Shown: positions 30,879 to 38,202 of the stretch, piece after piece
Position numbering within the stretch: position 1 is the first letter of the stretch
How the letters are laid out: each line of letters opens with the position of its first letter
Assembly: GCA_964616135.1 (NCBI GenBank)
Contig: CAZTTQ010000008.1
Coordinates: forward strand, 1-38,312
Length of the DNA stretch: 38,312 nt
Origin: JAJYIV01 sp964616135
GTDB taxonomy: Bacteria; Patescibacteriota; Patescibacteriia; UBA9934; GWF2-40-263
Reading direction: 5' to 3'
Position numbers and translations under genes: made by a program
Notes under the pieces: model-generated
Seen by the model: only the letters and a program-made list of their open reading frames with translations
Databases searched by the model: none
Told to the model about the DNA's origin: nothing

Positions 30879-32657
30879 TTAGAGAGGCCGCGTGGGCGGT
30901 ATTTCAAAGTACTTTACCAGAAACGCCGCAATTTCGCCGAACAATGGCGCGGCGGTGGACTCCGCCCATTGCACGTCCCTCGGATTATCGATGCGGACCA
31001 CCATGACGAAGCGCGGCTTTTCCACCGGACCGAATCCGGCGAAGGAACCGATGGTCTTGTCGGCGTAATACCCGCCCGTCGGCTTTGGCACCTGGGCGGT
31101 TCCCGTCTTGCCCGCGATGTAGTAGCCCGGAACGGCCGCCTGTTTGCCATGGCCGTTTTCCACCACGGAGACCAGCATGGCGCCGACCAGGCGCGACGTC
31201 TTGGTCTCAATCACGCGGCGCACGTCCGTCGGCACCGTCTTGTCCACGCGTCCGTCCGCGTACCGGATTTCCTCCACGATGTACGGCTTTTTCAGGATAC
31301 CGCCATTGGCAAGCGGCAAGTACGCCGCTGCCATCTGCAACACGGTGGCCGTCATGCCCTGGCCGAACGAGGTCGTCGCGGCGAAGATTTCTCCCTTGCG
31401 GTCCAGCGGACGGATGTCGCCGCCCTGTTCCGTATCCAACGTGATGCCGATTTTTTCTCCGAACCCGAACCGTTTGACGTATTCCGTAAAGACCGATTTG
31501 CCCATGGCGCGCATGGCGAACACCATGCCGGTGTTCAACGACTCATCAAGCGCCTGCGTCATGGTTTGCCAGCCGCGGACCTTCAGGTCCGAATTCTTGA
31601 TGACGCGGTCGTCCACTTTCACTTCGCCCTTATCTTCAAACGACGTGTTGGGACCGATGGCCCCGACGTCGATGCCGGCCGCAACCGTGACCGGCTTGAA
31701 AATGGATCCCGGTTCGTACGTGGCAAAGATCGACTGGTTATTGAACGTGGAGACGTCCGTGACGGACCGGTAATCGTTCGGGTCGAAATCCGGCGTGCCG
31801 CACATGGCGAGCACGGCGCCCGTGTCCGGATTCAGGATGACGACGCTGCCGCCGTCCGCACCGTGTTTCGCGACGGCCTTTTGGAGGGACGAGCACGCCG
31901 TGTACTGAATGGCCCGATCGATGGTCAGTAAGACATCCGCCCCGTTCACGGCCGGATCCACGGAGCGGGTACCCACCGCGATCAAGCGGCCGGAAATATC
32001 CTTTTCCGAACGAAGAGTGCCGGTCGTGCCAGCCAGCACTTCGTCCAGGTTCCCTTCGATGCCGTATTTACCCATTTGCGTCCCGTCGGAGGCGAACCCT
32101 AAGAATCCGACAATCTGCCCGCCTAAGGACGGTTCCGGGTACAGGCGTGCCTGCTCGTCGGATACGCGGATCCCGGGCAGTGCCAAGGCACGGATCCGAT
32201 CGCCCGTTTCCGCGGCCACGCGGTGTTCGATCGGTTCGTACGGATCCTTCGGCTGGTCCAGTTTTTTGCGCAGGTCTTCCGCCTTTGCCTCGTCCATGCC
32301 GAGCTCCTTTGCCACGGCCGCGGCCGTCGCCCTGGGGTCCTTCACGAGGCGCGGTTCCGCGTACACGAACGCCAGCGTCTGGTTCATGGCAAGCGGCACA
32401 ATCGCCCCATCCTTATAGTCGCGCACCAAAATGCGGCCGCGCTCCGGATAGAGCTGGCGGAACATGGCGTGCTGTCCTTCCGCGAGCGCCGCGTAGGCAT
32501 CATGGTCGAAGACCTGCAAGACGAGCAGGCGCACAGCAATAATGGAGGCAAAAAACAGCAGGCCCAGTCGGAACGTCTCCAAACGCCAATCACGCCCGGT
32601 CCGGGACGGGAGCGGGCGTTGCCATTCGCGTTTCGGTTGCGCCGGAAACGAATGCAT
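30879..32657 (-). CDS. ftsI: Class B penicillin-binding protein (FtsI/PBP3-like transpeptidase)
   Basis: 592 aa. A single N-terminal membrane anchor (LGLLFFASIIAVRLLVLQVF, about 31-50) precedes a pedestal domain with RLYPEPSLGGQIVGFLG. In the transpeptidase domain, SxxK is SIFK (about 318-321), SxN is SLN (about 373-375) and KTG is at about 517-519 in AGKTGTAQ. All active-site motifs are intact. It crosslinks septal peptidoglycan and pairs with the SEDS polymerase FtsW. It lies 3 nt after the Ca-repeat protein gene and 7 nt before murF. FtsI rather than a RodA partner is inferred from the murF linkage. Confidence 0.93.
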   Translation of the reverse strand: MHSFPAQPKREWQRPLPSRTGRDWRLETFRLGLLFFASIIAVRLLVLQVFDHDAYAALAEGQHAMFRQLYPERGRILVRDYKDGAIVPLAMNQTLAFVYAEPRLVKDPRATAAAVAKELGMDEAKAEDLRKKLDQPKDPYEPIEHRVAAETGDRIRALALPGIRVSDEQARLYPEPSLGGQIVGFLGFASDGTQMGKYGIEGNLDEVLAGTTGTLRSEKDISGRLIAVGTRSVDPAVNGADVLLTIDRAIQYTACSSLQKAVAKHGADGGSVVILNPDTGAVLAMCGTPDFDPNDYRSVTDVSTFNNQSIFATYEPGSIFKPVTVAAGIDVGAIGPNTSFEDKGEVKVDDRVIKNSDLKVRGWQTMTQALDESLNTGMVFAMRAMGKSVFTEYVKRFGFGEKIGITLDTEQGGDIRPLDRKGEIFAATTSFGQGMTATVLQMAAAYLPLANGGILKKPYIVEEIRYADGRVDKTVPTDVRRVIETKTSRLVGAMLVSVVENGHGKQAAVPGYYIAGKTGTAQVPKPTGGYYADKTIGSFAGFGPVEKPRFVMVVRIDNPRDVQWAESTAAPLFGEIAAFLVKYFEIPPTRPL

Positions 32658-32660
32658 GGA

Positions 32661-33800
32661 TTATGGGCGGCCCAGGCCGAAGCCGAACAAGGTACCGGTA
32701 CCGCGCGGGTTGCGTCCCCTGCGGACTTCTTCCCCGTCGCTCACCCCGTCCCCGTCCGTGTCCGCGTCCCGTTGGTCCGTGCCGTAAAACGTCTCCAACA
32801 CGGCGTCCAGTCCGTCGTGATCCGCGTCCTCGCTCTGCGCGAACGTGACGGCCGGCAGGAGCGCGGGGACTGCCCGGTCTTCCTCCGTGCGGGTGCCGGC
32901 GGACGGCAAGGCGCCGGCCGCGGCGCGGAACGGCGTGGACGACGCCGGGGCGGCGACGGCGAATGGCGCGTTTATCTCAGAGAACTCCGCGAGGACGTCC
33001 ACCGGAACCTGGGTACCGTCGGCGGCAGTCCACAACCCTGCCGTCTGTACGCGGTATGGCACGTGGTCCGTCACGCCGACCCAGACACGGAACGTGAACC
33101 GGGCCAACCCAGACGCGAACGCGGCCGCGCGCAGGCGTTCCGCGTCCGACGGATCGCGTCCCTCCCGGACGCGCACGAGTCCGAGCAAAAATCCTTCCAG
33201 GGCGTCCTTGTCCGCCCGCGCGTCCAACACGCGCGTCTTGTGCCCGTTCACCTGGACGAAGGTTCCGTCAAACGACACGCGCGAAACATCCGCCCGCGCC
33301 AACAAGCGCCGCGCGGCCAACAGGCTCTCCGCGGTCCAAGGGGACGAACGCTCGTCGAATAACGGCTCCACCGGCAGCGCCACACCCGGGAACAACGGAC
33401 CACTGGTGGCAAATTCGTCCGGTCGGAACGACTGCCAAGACCCGGACGCTTCGGACATCAGGTACTCCCTGCCCTCCACGGACCGCCATTCGCCCGCGAC
33501 GTCGCTGTAGCGTTCTTTTCCCAGGCGCACCAACCGAAAACGCGTGCCATGTTCCACTCCCCGCGTTCCTAGGTGCCACTGGCCGGACGCATAGACAGTG
33601 GAAACGACCCGGGAGTCCCCGTCTCCCTCCGTCCAGCCGAACCCGGAGACCTCCCGGACCGTGCCGGCCGCAGCCAAGACGGTGAACGCGCGGCGCAATT
33701 CCGCTTCTGGCCGAAACCGGGTCAATTCATAGGCGGTCGCCAATGCTAACACCACCGCCGTGGCGGCCCCGAGGCTTACAAAGAAAAGCGGACGGTACAT
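32661..33800 (-). CDS. Exported protein with C-terminal calcium-binding (TSP3-like) repeats
   Basis: 379 aa. N-terminal signal or anchor (FFVSLGAATAVVLALATAYEL), then a beta-rich region (about 45-290) with LolA/LprG-like alternation of strands (RFRLVRLGKERYSDVAGEWRSV, ARFTFRVWVGVTDHVPYRV). The C-terminus holds acidic loops DADHDGLDAVLE and DADTDGDGVSDGEEVRRGRNP, matching thrombospondin type-3/dockerin-like calcium sites. It probably acts outside the membrane. As first gene before ftsI and murF it is likely connected with envelope assembly. A TGG-TAGAAT promoter lies 9 nt before the ATG. Confidence 0.75.
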   Translation of the reverse strand: MYRPLFFVSLGAATAVVLALATAYELTRFRPEAELRRAFTVLAAAGTVREVSGFGWTEGDGDSRVVSTVYASGQWHLGTRGVEHGTRFRLVRLGKERYSDVAGEWRSVEGREYLMSEASGSWQSFRPDEFATSGPLFPGVALPVEPLFDERSSPWTAESLLAARRLLARADVSRVSFDGTFVQVNGHKTRVLDARADKDALEGFLLGLVRVREGRDPSDAERLRAAAFASGLARFTFRVWVGVTDHVPYRVQTAGLWTAADGTQVPVDVLAEFSEINAPFAVAAPASSTPFRAAAGALPSAGTRTEEDRAVPALLPAVTFAQSEDADHDGLDAVLETFYGTDQRDADTDGDGVSDGEEVRRGRNPRGTGTLFGFGLGRP

Positions 33801-33809
33801 ACCGTCCGG

Positions 33810-33818
33810 ATTCTACCA
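33810..33818 (-). promoter_or_regulatory. Extended -10 promoter of the ftsI-murF unit
   Basis: TGG-TAGAAT on the minus strand (TAGAAT at 33815-33810), 9 nt before the ATG at 33800; predicts a leaderless mRNA. It lies just past the stop of the DUF4178-like gene. Confidence 0.6.
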
Positions 33819-33819
33819 T

Positions 33820-34263
33820 TTAGGCGGCCTGCACGTCTTCGATTTCCACGGACACGCCATGGTAAGCATGGACGTCGCCCGTCGTCTCATTGGTCACCAA
33901 ACGCACCTTGGAACCCTCGTCGTCCTCAAAGTCACGGAAGGCGTAGCGGTCCTCTTCCGCGTGTTCCACGTCACCCAGGGCGCGACGGACCGTGCCGGCA
34001 TCTTCCAAGTTGAATTCAAATTCCCGGCCGCGGTACGTGATGACGCTTCCTTCCGGTTCCAATTCTTCCTCTACCAGTTCAAACGACAGGATCTCTTCTT
34101 GGGCCGGCGTCACGGACAACAGGCGGCCGTCGTCGGCAATAAGCCACACATGCTCGCTGTCCGTATCAAGGACGACCGTCACGACGCCCTGCAGGACGAA
34201 CGGGCGGTTGTGGACCGTAATGGACGCGTCGGGGGAAAGGGCCAAAAGTTCCTCGATGGTCAT
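33820..34263 (-). CDS. DUF4178-like protein
   Basis: 147 aa from ATG 34263 (MTIEELLALSPDASITV); the longer frame start has no support. Pattern of small beta strands: FVLQGVVTVVLDTDSEHVWLI, GRLLSVTPAQEEILSFELVEE, SVITYRGREFEFNLEDAGTV, DRYAFRDFEDDEGSKVRLV, resembling the DUF4178 family. The protein is very acidic, with no signal peptide or membrane helix. Role unknown. A TATAAT box 48 nt upstream suggests a normal leader here, unlike many neighbours. Confidence 0.6.
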   Translation of the reverse strand: MTIEELLALSPDASITVHNRPFVLQGVVTVVLDTDSEHVWLIADDGRLLSVTPAQEEILSFELVEEELEPEGSVITYRGREFEFNLEDAGTVRRALGDVEHAEEDRYAFRDFEDDEGSKVRLVTNETTGDVHAYHGVSVEIEDVQAA

Positions 34264-34311
34264 AGGGAAGGTTGGGGAAACGTGTCCGCGCAAGAACCGG
34301 AATCGGAAGTG

Positions 34312-34317
34312 ATTATA
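34312..34317 (-). promoter_or_regulatory. Putative -10 box (TATAAT) for the DUF4178-like gene
   Basis: Perfect TATAAT on the minus strand; the best -35 candidate, TTTGCG 18 nt upstream, is weak. Confidence 0.5.
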
Positions 34318-34359
34318 GGCACCGTCCAACGGATACGCAAACACGGGCGCCCGCCCATG

Positions 34360-35355
34360 TCATTTCCCTTGCTCTTTTTGGCGTTTAAGACTGCCGATGC
34401 GGCCGCGGGTCACCCCGTCCCTGACCAACGCGACGAGCGCGGGCAAATCCAGGACCGTCGATTCTACATCGCCCGGCGTCGCGCCGCCGTTTTGGAACGT
34501 GTTCGCCGCGTCGTCGTAAAACCACATGGGCAGGCCGTCCTGCCGGCCGACGGCGTCCGTCGCGGCAAATCCATCCAGGCCCCGGGCCTTGGCCTCCGCC
34601 GTGCGCACCAGACGAACGACCGGGCGCAGATCCACGCTACGGATTTGATTCGTCAGAACGTTGGTGTGGCCCGTGGAGCGCCGGATAACGACCACGTCGA
34701 ACTTCTGTGCCGCGCGGAGATATCCGGGCAGGGCCGTATTATCCGATTCCACCACGGCCACACGCAACTCCGCCGCACCCTGCTTCAGCGAAAGCGTCTG
34801 GGCCTTTCCGTCTTTTTGAGCCTGCTCCCACGCAGCGGGCAACTCCACCGTGCGTTCGTATTCCTGCTGCACATGGGCGCGTAGGATGGGCAGGACGACA
34901 GCCAAGACTTTTTCCGGATGCCCGTCATAGTATCGGTTAAGCGACATGATAGCAGCGGACAAGCCGAACGCGCGGTCCAGCGGATCGGCAGAGACGGTTC
35001 CTTTTCCTTCCAAATCGTCCCGCGTGGCCCACGCGAGTAGTTTCTTAAACGCCGGGTGCGCGTCCAATCCCAAGTCGCGCGCGATCAGGGTGGCCACGCA
35101 ATCCACGCGCCTTCCCTGTTCCAAATTGGAACGGTGGTGGTCATACCGTCCACCCAGGTCCACGAGCAAGGTCCCTTCCCGTTCCATGTCTTCTGCCGTT
35201 TTTCCTGCGGGCAGGACGGAAAAGAACGCGAACGAAGCCCGCGCGATGCCGGGATACAGCCGTTCGCCGAACGTCTTCAACAAATACGCGGCCACGGCCG
35301 TGTCGGCTTGGATGCGCGGAAACAGGGCGATCGTGTGGATGGGAAGCGGTTCCAT
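34360..35355 (-). CDS. DHH/MYG1-like putative phosphoesterase
   Basis: 331 aa from ATG 35355. The N-terminus (IALFPRIQADTAVAAYLLK) has the place and an Asp of the first DHH-family motif. LLVDLGGRYDHHRSN (about 64-78) matches the DHH(x)SN-type motif also seen in MYG1 proteins. A helical linker leads to a C-terminal part with FDVVVIRRSTGHTNVLTNQ, as in the substrate-binding half of DHH enzymes. Members cleave phosphodiester or pyrophosphate bonds using Mn2+. The N-terminal HxDxD cluster is incomplete, so function is uncertain. A relative lies directly upstream at 35473-36447. Confidence 0.55.
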   Translation of the reverse strand: MEPLPIHTIALFPRIQADTAVAAYLLKTFGERLYPGIARASFAFFSVLPAGKTAEDMEREGTLLVDLGGRYDHHRSNLEQGRRVDCVATLIARDLGLDAHPAFKKLLAWATRDDLEGKGTVSADPLDRAFGLSAAIMSLNRYYDGHPEKVLAVVLPILRAHVQQEYERTVELPAAWEQAQKDGKAQTLSLKQGAAELRVAVVESDNTALPGYLRAAQKFDVVVIRRSTGHTNVLTNQIRSVDLRPVVRLVRTAEAKARGLDGFAATDAVGRQDGLPMWFYDDAANTFQNGGATPGDVESTVLDLPALVALVRDGVTRGRIGSLKRQKEQGK

Positions 35356-35365
35356 AGATGCGGGC

Positions 35366-35395
35366 AGTATAGCGCAGCGACGGTCCGGCCACCAA
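35366..35395 (-). promoter_or_regulatory. Promoter of the DHH/MYG1-like gene
   Basis: -35 TTGGTG (35395-35390), 18 nt, -10 TATACT (35371-35366), 10 nt before the ATG; predicts a leaderless transcript. Confidence 0.6.
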
Positions 35396-35450
35396 AAAGC
35401 AAAACGCCGGCACGCGGGATCCAAGCTTCTGGATCCGACGCGTGCCGGCG
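35396..35450 (-). terminator. 46-nt hairpin terminator of the 35473-36447 gene
   Basis: CGCCGGCACGCG / CGCGTGCCGGCG (12 bp) with an inner GGATCCA / TGGATCC pair (7 bp) and a 6-nt loop, followed on the minus strand by TTTTGCTTTTT. The inner part looks like BamHI-HindIII-BamHI sites, but it is a natural-looking stem. Confidence 0.88.
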
Positions 35451-35472
35451 CGAGCCTTCTTCCTCTAAGCTG

Positions 35473-36447
35473 CTACACCCACGCCTCGGCCATGACCGCG
35501 ACCATCTGGTCGAAGTCGCGGCCGATCTTGCTGGGCACGGAGGCGGCGCGGCGTGCCGAACCGTTCAGTACCAGGGCCGTGGAGCCGCGGGGCTCCAGGT
35601 GCCAAGCACCGGGCTCCCGCCTCTCGAGCGCGGCGTGAAGCGCCTTCATCCGATTCAGGTCCGCCTCCGGGGCCTTGAAGTTGGGGAGGACCGCGAGGTT
35701 GTCGCGGCTCACCACCACCAGGATGTCGAGATTCTGGAACCGGCGGAACGTCTTCCCCGCCACTTCGTCCGCGTCGGCGGCGACGCTGGCGACCGTAAGT
35801 CCGCCAACCTGGCGGGCGATGATCTCCGGCAGCGAACCCACCCGCTTCTCTGCTCGGCCGGCGGCGGCGGCGGCGCTCCTGAACTTCCCGCTCCACCAGG
35901 CGAACTCGGCCTTGGCCTCGTCCGCCTTGCCTTCCTCCACCAGATACGAGATGTACCCGGAGAGGTGGTGGATGCGCTTGGACGCGTCCGGCTTGAACCC
36001 GAACCCGTCCGCGAGGCGCGTCGCCCCGAGCTTCCCGGCGCGCGACGCGCGCAGGTACGCCTGGCCCACCTTCACGAAGTGCGAGAGCACGCCGATCTGG
36101 TACTCGCGCGCAGGCGCAGTGCTCGCGCGCAGGTCGTAGATCTTCTGCGCGACCAAGGCGAAGCTTTCCTGGCCCTGGCGCATGAAGCCCGTCGCGTTGT
36201 TACGCGACAACTCCTCGAGAAGCGGGCCCACAGCCACGCCGTGGCGCTTGGCGACCACCTCGGTCGCCGACGTGCCGCGCGGATAGTGCTCCTGCGCGTC
36301 GAGGTCGTACGCGCCATCAGGCACGCCGTCGAAGTCGTGGAAGAAGAACTCCACGTCCCCGAACTGCGCCTTGAACACCTCCAGCAGGAGGGCCAAGGCG
36401 ACGGCCTGGTCGATCTTGATCCCCTTCGGCATCAGGATCTTCGTCAT
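35473..36447 (-). CDS. Divergent relative of the adjacent DHH/MYG1-like protein, motif lost
   Basis: 324 aa, with a strong Shine-Dalgarno AAGGAG 6 nt before the ATG. It parallels the 34360-35355 protein along its length: KIDQAVALALLLEVF against QADTAVAAYLLKTF; PDGAYDLDAQEHYPRGTSATEVVAKR against LGGRYDHHRSN...VATLIARD; and NLDILVVVSRDNLAVLPN against KFDVVVIRRSTGHTNVLTN. The HH pair of the DHH motif is replaced (YDLDAQEHY), so a metal-dependent esterase role is doubtful. The homology is judged by eye. It has its own promoter, long leader, Shine-Dalgarno and terminator. Confidence 0.6.
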   Translation of the reverse strand: MTKILMPKGIKIDQAVALALLLEVFKAQFGDVEFFFHDFDGVPDGAYDLDAQEHYPRGTSATEVVAKRHGVAVGPLLEELSRNNATGFMRQGQESFALVAQKIYDLRASTAPAREYQIGVLSHFVKVGQAYLRASRAGKLGATRLADGFGFKPDASKRIHHLSGYISYLVEEGKADEAKAEFAWWSGKFRSAAAAAGRAEKRVGSLPEIIARQVGGLTVASVAADADEVAGKTFRRFQNLDILVVVSRDNLAVLPNFKAPEADLNRMKALHAALERREPGAWHLEPRGSTALVLNGSARRAASVPSKIGRDFDQMVAVMAEAWV

Positions 36448-36606
36448 GTGAGACTCCTTCGTTTCGCACGGCCTCCGCCTGACGGCGAATCCGCGAAATG
36501 CCGGTGGAAATCACCAGCGCCCGGATGGGTGTTTAGACCCAAACTCCGAGGGAGTAATAGCGCACAACGAAGCCGTATTGTCAAGGGCTCCACGGGCTCT
36601 TTTCCG
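36448..36606 (-). promoter_or_regulatory. Promoter and long structured leader of the 35473-36447 gene
   Basis: -35 TTGACA (36584-36579, perfect). The -10 is either GCTATT (17-nt spacer) or TATTAC (36559-36554, 19-nt spacer). The leader is about 100 nt. Just before the Shine-Dalgarno, 36462-36498 folds as TTTCGC...GCGAAA with inner CGCC-GTCA-GGCG. This could expose or hide the ribosome site. No known riboswitch is recognised. Confidence 0.6.
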
Positions 36607-37116
36607 CTAACGTACGTATAAATAAAGGGCCGACTTCCCCTCTACGCTGTCCGTTTTCTGGGGCGCCCAGCCTGGCATGGGCCACACGTACGTCACGACG
36701 TGGGCGCCCGGCTTCAATTCCGCCTCCAGCTTGGGGCGGATTTTTTCATACGTATCCGGCATGAGGAACAAGTACACGCCGTCCGCCCCGGACACGTCCG
36801 CGGAAAACGCGTCACCCAACCGAAACGACACGCCCGGCACGCCCGCAAGCTTTCCGCGAATCCACGCGGCAAAAAATTGAGCGAATGACAGCTCAACGCC
36901 CGTCGCCACGGCACCGGACGCGCGCGCCACGGCAACCGTTACGCGCCCATCGCCGCAGCCCAATTCCAAAAACCGCTCACCCGGTTTCAGTGCAAGCAGC
37001 GCAGACAACCGCGCGGCGTCGCCCCGACGCATGGGAACCCACGGAGCGCCCCGCCAACCGGCATACGCGGCAGATCCGAGCAAGAGAAGAAGTAGGAAGA
37101 AAAGAAAGGGGAACAT
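36607..37116 (-). CDS. Membrane-tethered class I SAM-dependent methyltransferase
   Basis: 169 aa. One N-terminal membrane helix (FLFFLLLLLLGSAAYAGW), then a Rossmann methyltransferase: motif I FLELGCGDGRVTVAVA (about 48-63), acidic end of strand 2 in ATGVELS, LGDAFSADVSGADGVYLFLM for motif IV, and AHVVTYVWPMPGW near the end. The substrate is unknown; the tether and small size suggest a membrane or envelope target. It is divergent from the 37161 gene, with overlapping promoter regions. Confidence 0.82.
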   Translation of the reverse strand: MFPFLFFLLLLLLGSAAYAGWRGAPWVPMRRGDAARLSALLALKPGERFLELGCGDGRVTVAVARASGAVATGVELSFAQFFAAWIRGKLAGVPGVSFRLGDAFSADVSGADGVYLFLMPDTYEKIRPKLEAELKPGAHVVTYVWPMPGWAPQKTDSVEGKSALYLYVR

Positions 37117-37129
37117 ACCGCGGGTATCA

Positions 37130-37138
37130 TGCTATAGT
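37130..37138 (+). promoter_or_regulatory. Extended -10 promoter of the 37161-37976 gene
   Basis: TGC-TATAGT (TATAGT at 37133-37138), 22 nt before the ATG. Confidence 0.5.
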
Positions 37139-37160
37139 TTCCCCGTAACATCCAATTCCT

Positions 37161-37976
37161 ATGCGCCCTTCGCTCAAACCCCTTGCCGCCGCGGCCCTGC
37201 TTTCCTTGCTGGCGGGACCCTTAAATGCCCTTGCCGTAGAAGAAACGGCCATCGGCACCGCCTTGTGCGGCGATGCCGGCGCACGGGCGTTGGCCGAATT
37301 AGGAAAGAAACAAGCGGAAAGTGACCGCCAATGGTCCGAACGCCGCGCGGAACAAGACAAAAAAATCGTCGCGGACCGGGAAGCGGCGGACAAAAAGCAG
37401 GAAGAAACCTGGGCCAGTCGCGATGCCAAAGCGGAAACGGCCAGGGCGGAACGCGAAACCAAATCCCAATCCAACGAGGTAGTTACTGCCGCCGTTGCCG
37501 CACGCCGTGAGGCCGTCAAGACGGCCGTGGAAGCGCGCCGCCTCGCCAAGGTCGCGGCCGTGGAAGCATACCGCAAGGCGCAGGACGCCAACATTGCCGC
37601 ACGACGCGCCGCGGTGAACGCCGCTGCCGACGCGCGCAAGGCGGCCCTGGATACCCTGCTGGTTGCGCGCCTCTCCGCGTGCGGCCAGTCCAAGGAAATC
37701 CTGGACGCCGCGCGCCTTACATTCAAGGCCGGAGTAAAGGCGGCAAACGACCAATTCAAGGCGAAATCGCAAGAAGCGGAGGCGGCCTACAAAGTCGCGC
37801 GCCAAACGGCAGTGGACGTTCGCGAAGCGGCCATGAAAAAAGCGAACGGCGACTACGCCGCAGCGGTGAAGGCGGCCAATGGCGCCGCGGAAAAAGTCCG
37901 CGTGGACGAACGCGCCAAGGAAAAGGCGGAACGTGAGGCAAAGGCAAAAGAACGCCGCGAAGCCAACCGAAAATAA
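37161..37976 (+). CDS. Secreted Ala/Lys/Glu-rich coiled-coil protein
   Basis: 271 aa. A clear signal peptide (LKPLAAAALLSLLAGPLNALA, cleavage near residue 25) precedes a mature protein that is almost entirely charged helix rich in Ala, Lys, Glu, Arg and Asp. Two Cys (ALCGDAG near 36 and SACGQS near 173) could form a disulfide or dimer link. The sequence has repeat-like blocks (KVAAVEAYRKAQDANIAARRAAVNAAADARKAA) without an exact period. No enzyme motif. Related alanine-rich exported proteins are frequent in Patescibacteria; the function is unknown. It ends at a strong terminator upstream of tRNA-Pro. Confidence 0.75.
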   Translation: MRPSLKPLAAAALLSLLAGPLNALAVEETAIGTALCGDAGARALAELGKKQAESDRQWSERRAEQDKKIVADREAADKKQEETWASRDAKAETARAERETKSQSNEVVTAAVAARREAVKTAVEARRLAKVAAVEAYRKAQDANIAARRAAVNAAADARKAALDTLLVARLSACGQSKEILDAARLTFKAGVKAANDQFKAKSQEAEAAYKVARQTAVDVREAAMKKANGDYAAAVKAANGAAEKVRVDERAKEKAEREAKAKERREANRK

Positions 37977-37983
37977 AGTGAGC

Positions 37984-38020
37984 CCCCGCCCGTTCCACCC
38001 TGGAACCGGCGGGGATTTTT
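37984..38020 (+). terminator. Terminator of the secreted coiled-coil protein gene
   Basis: CCCCGCC / GGCGGGG with inner GTTCCA / TGGAAC, then ATTTTTCTT. Confidence 0.9.
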
Positions 38021-38037
38021 CTTATGCCGGGACACCC

Positions 38038-38066
38038 TTGCCTTTTTCCCGCCACTCCCCTATTAT
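38038..38066 (+). promoter_or_regulatory. tRNA-Pro promoter
   Basis: -35 TTGCCT (38038-38043), 17 nt, -10 TATTAT (38061-38066), 20 nt before the tRNA. Confidence 0.7.
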
Positions 38067-38086
38067 GCCGGGGCGACGAAAGAAAT

Positions 38087-38163
38087 CGGGCTGTAGCTCA
38101 GTTGGCTAGAGCGCTACGTTCGGGACGTAGAGGCCGTGGGTTCAAGTCCCACCAGCCCGACCA
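38087..38163 (+). tRNA. tRNA-Pro (anticodon CGG)
   Basis: 77 nt including encoded CCA. Acceptor CGGGCTG / CAGCCCG; anticodon stem CTACG/CGTAG with loop TTCGGGA (CGG at 38121-38123); T-arm GTGGG-TTCAAGT-CCCAC. Confidence 0.97.
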
Positions 38164-38202
38164 AAAAGACAGATCGCCTCCGGGTGATCTGTCTTTTTAT
38201 TT
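38164..38202 (+). terminator. Terminator of tRNA-Pro
   Basis: AAAAGACAGATC / GATCTGTCTTTT, a 12-bp perfect stem with a 10-nt loop, beginning immediately after the CCA end and followed by TATTT. Confidence 0.9.

Noticed and set aside
35405..35450. Cloning-linker-like sequence with BamHI and HindIII sites
   Set aside because: The sites form the inner part of a long perfect hairpin followed by a T-run directly after a gene, so a natural terminator explains them.
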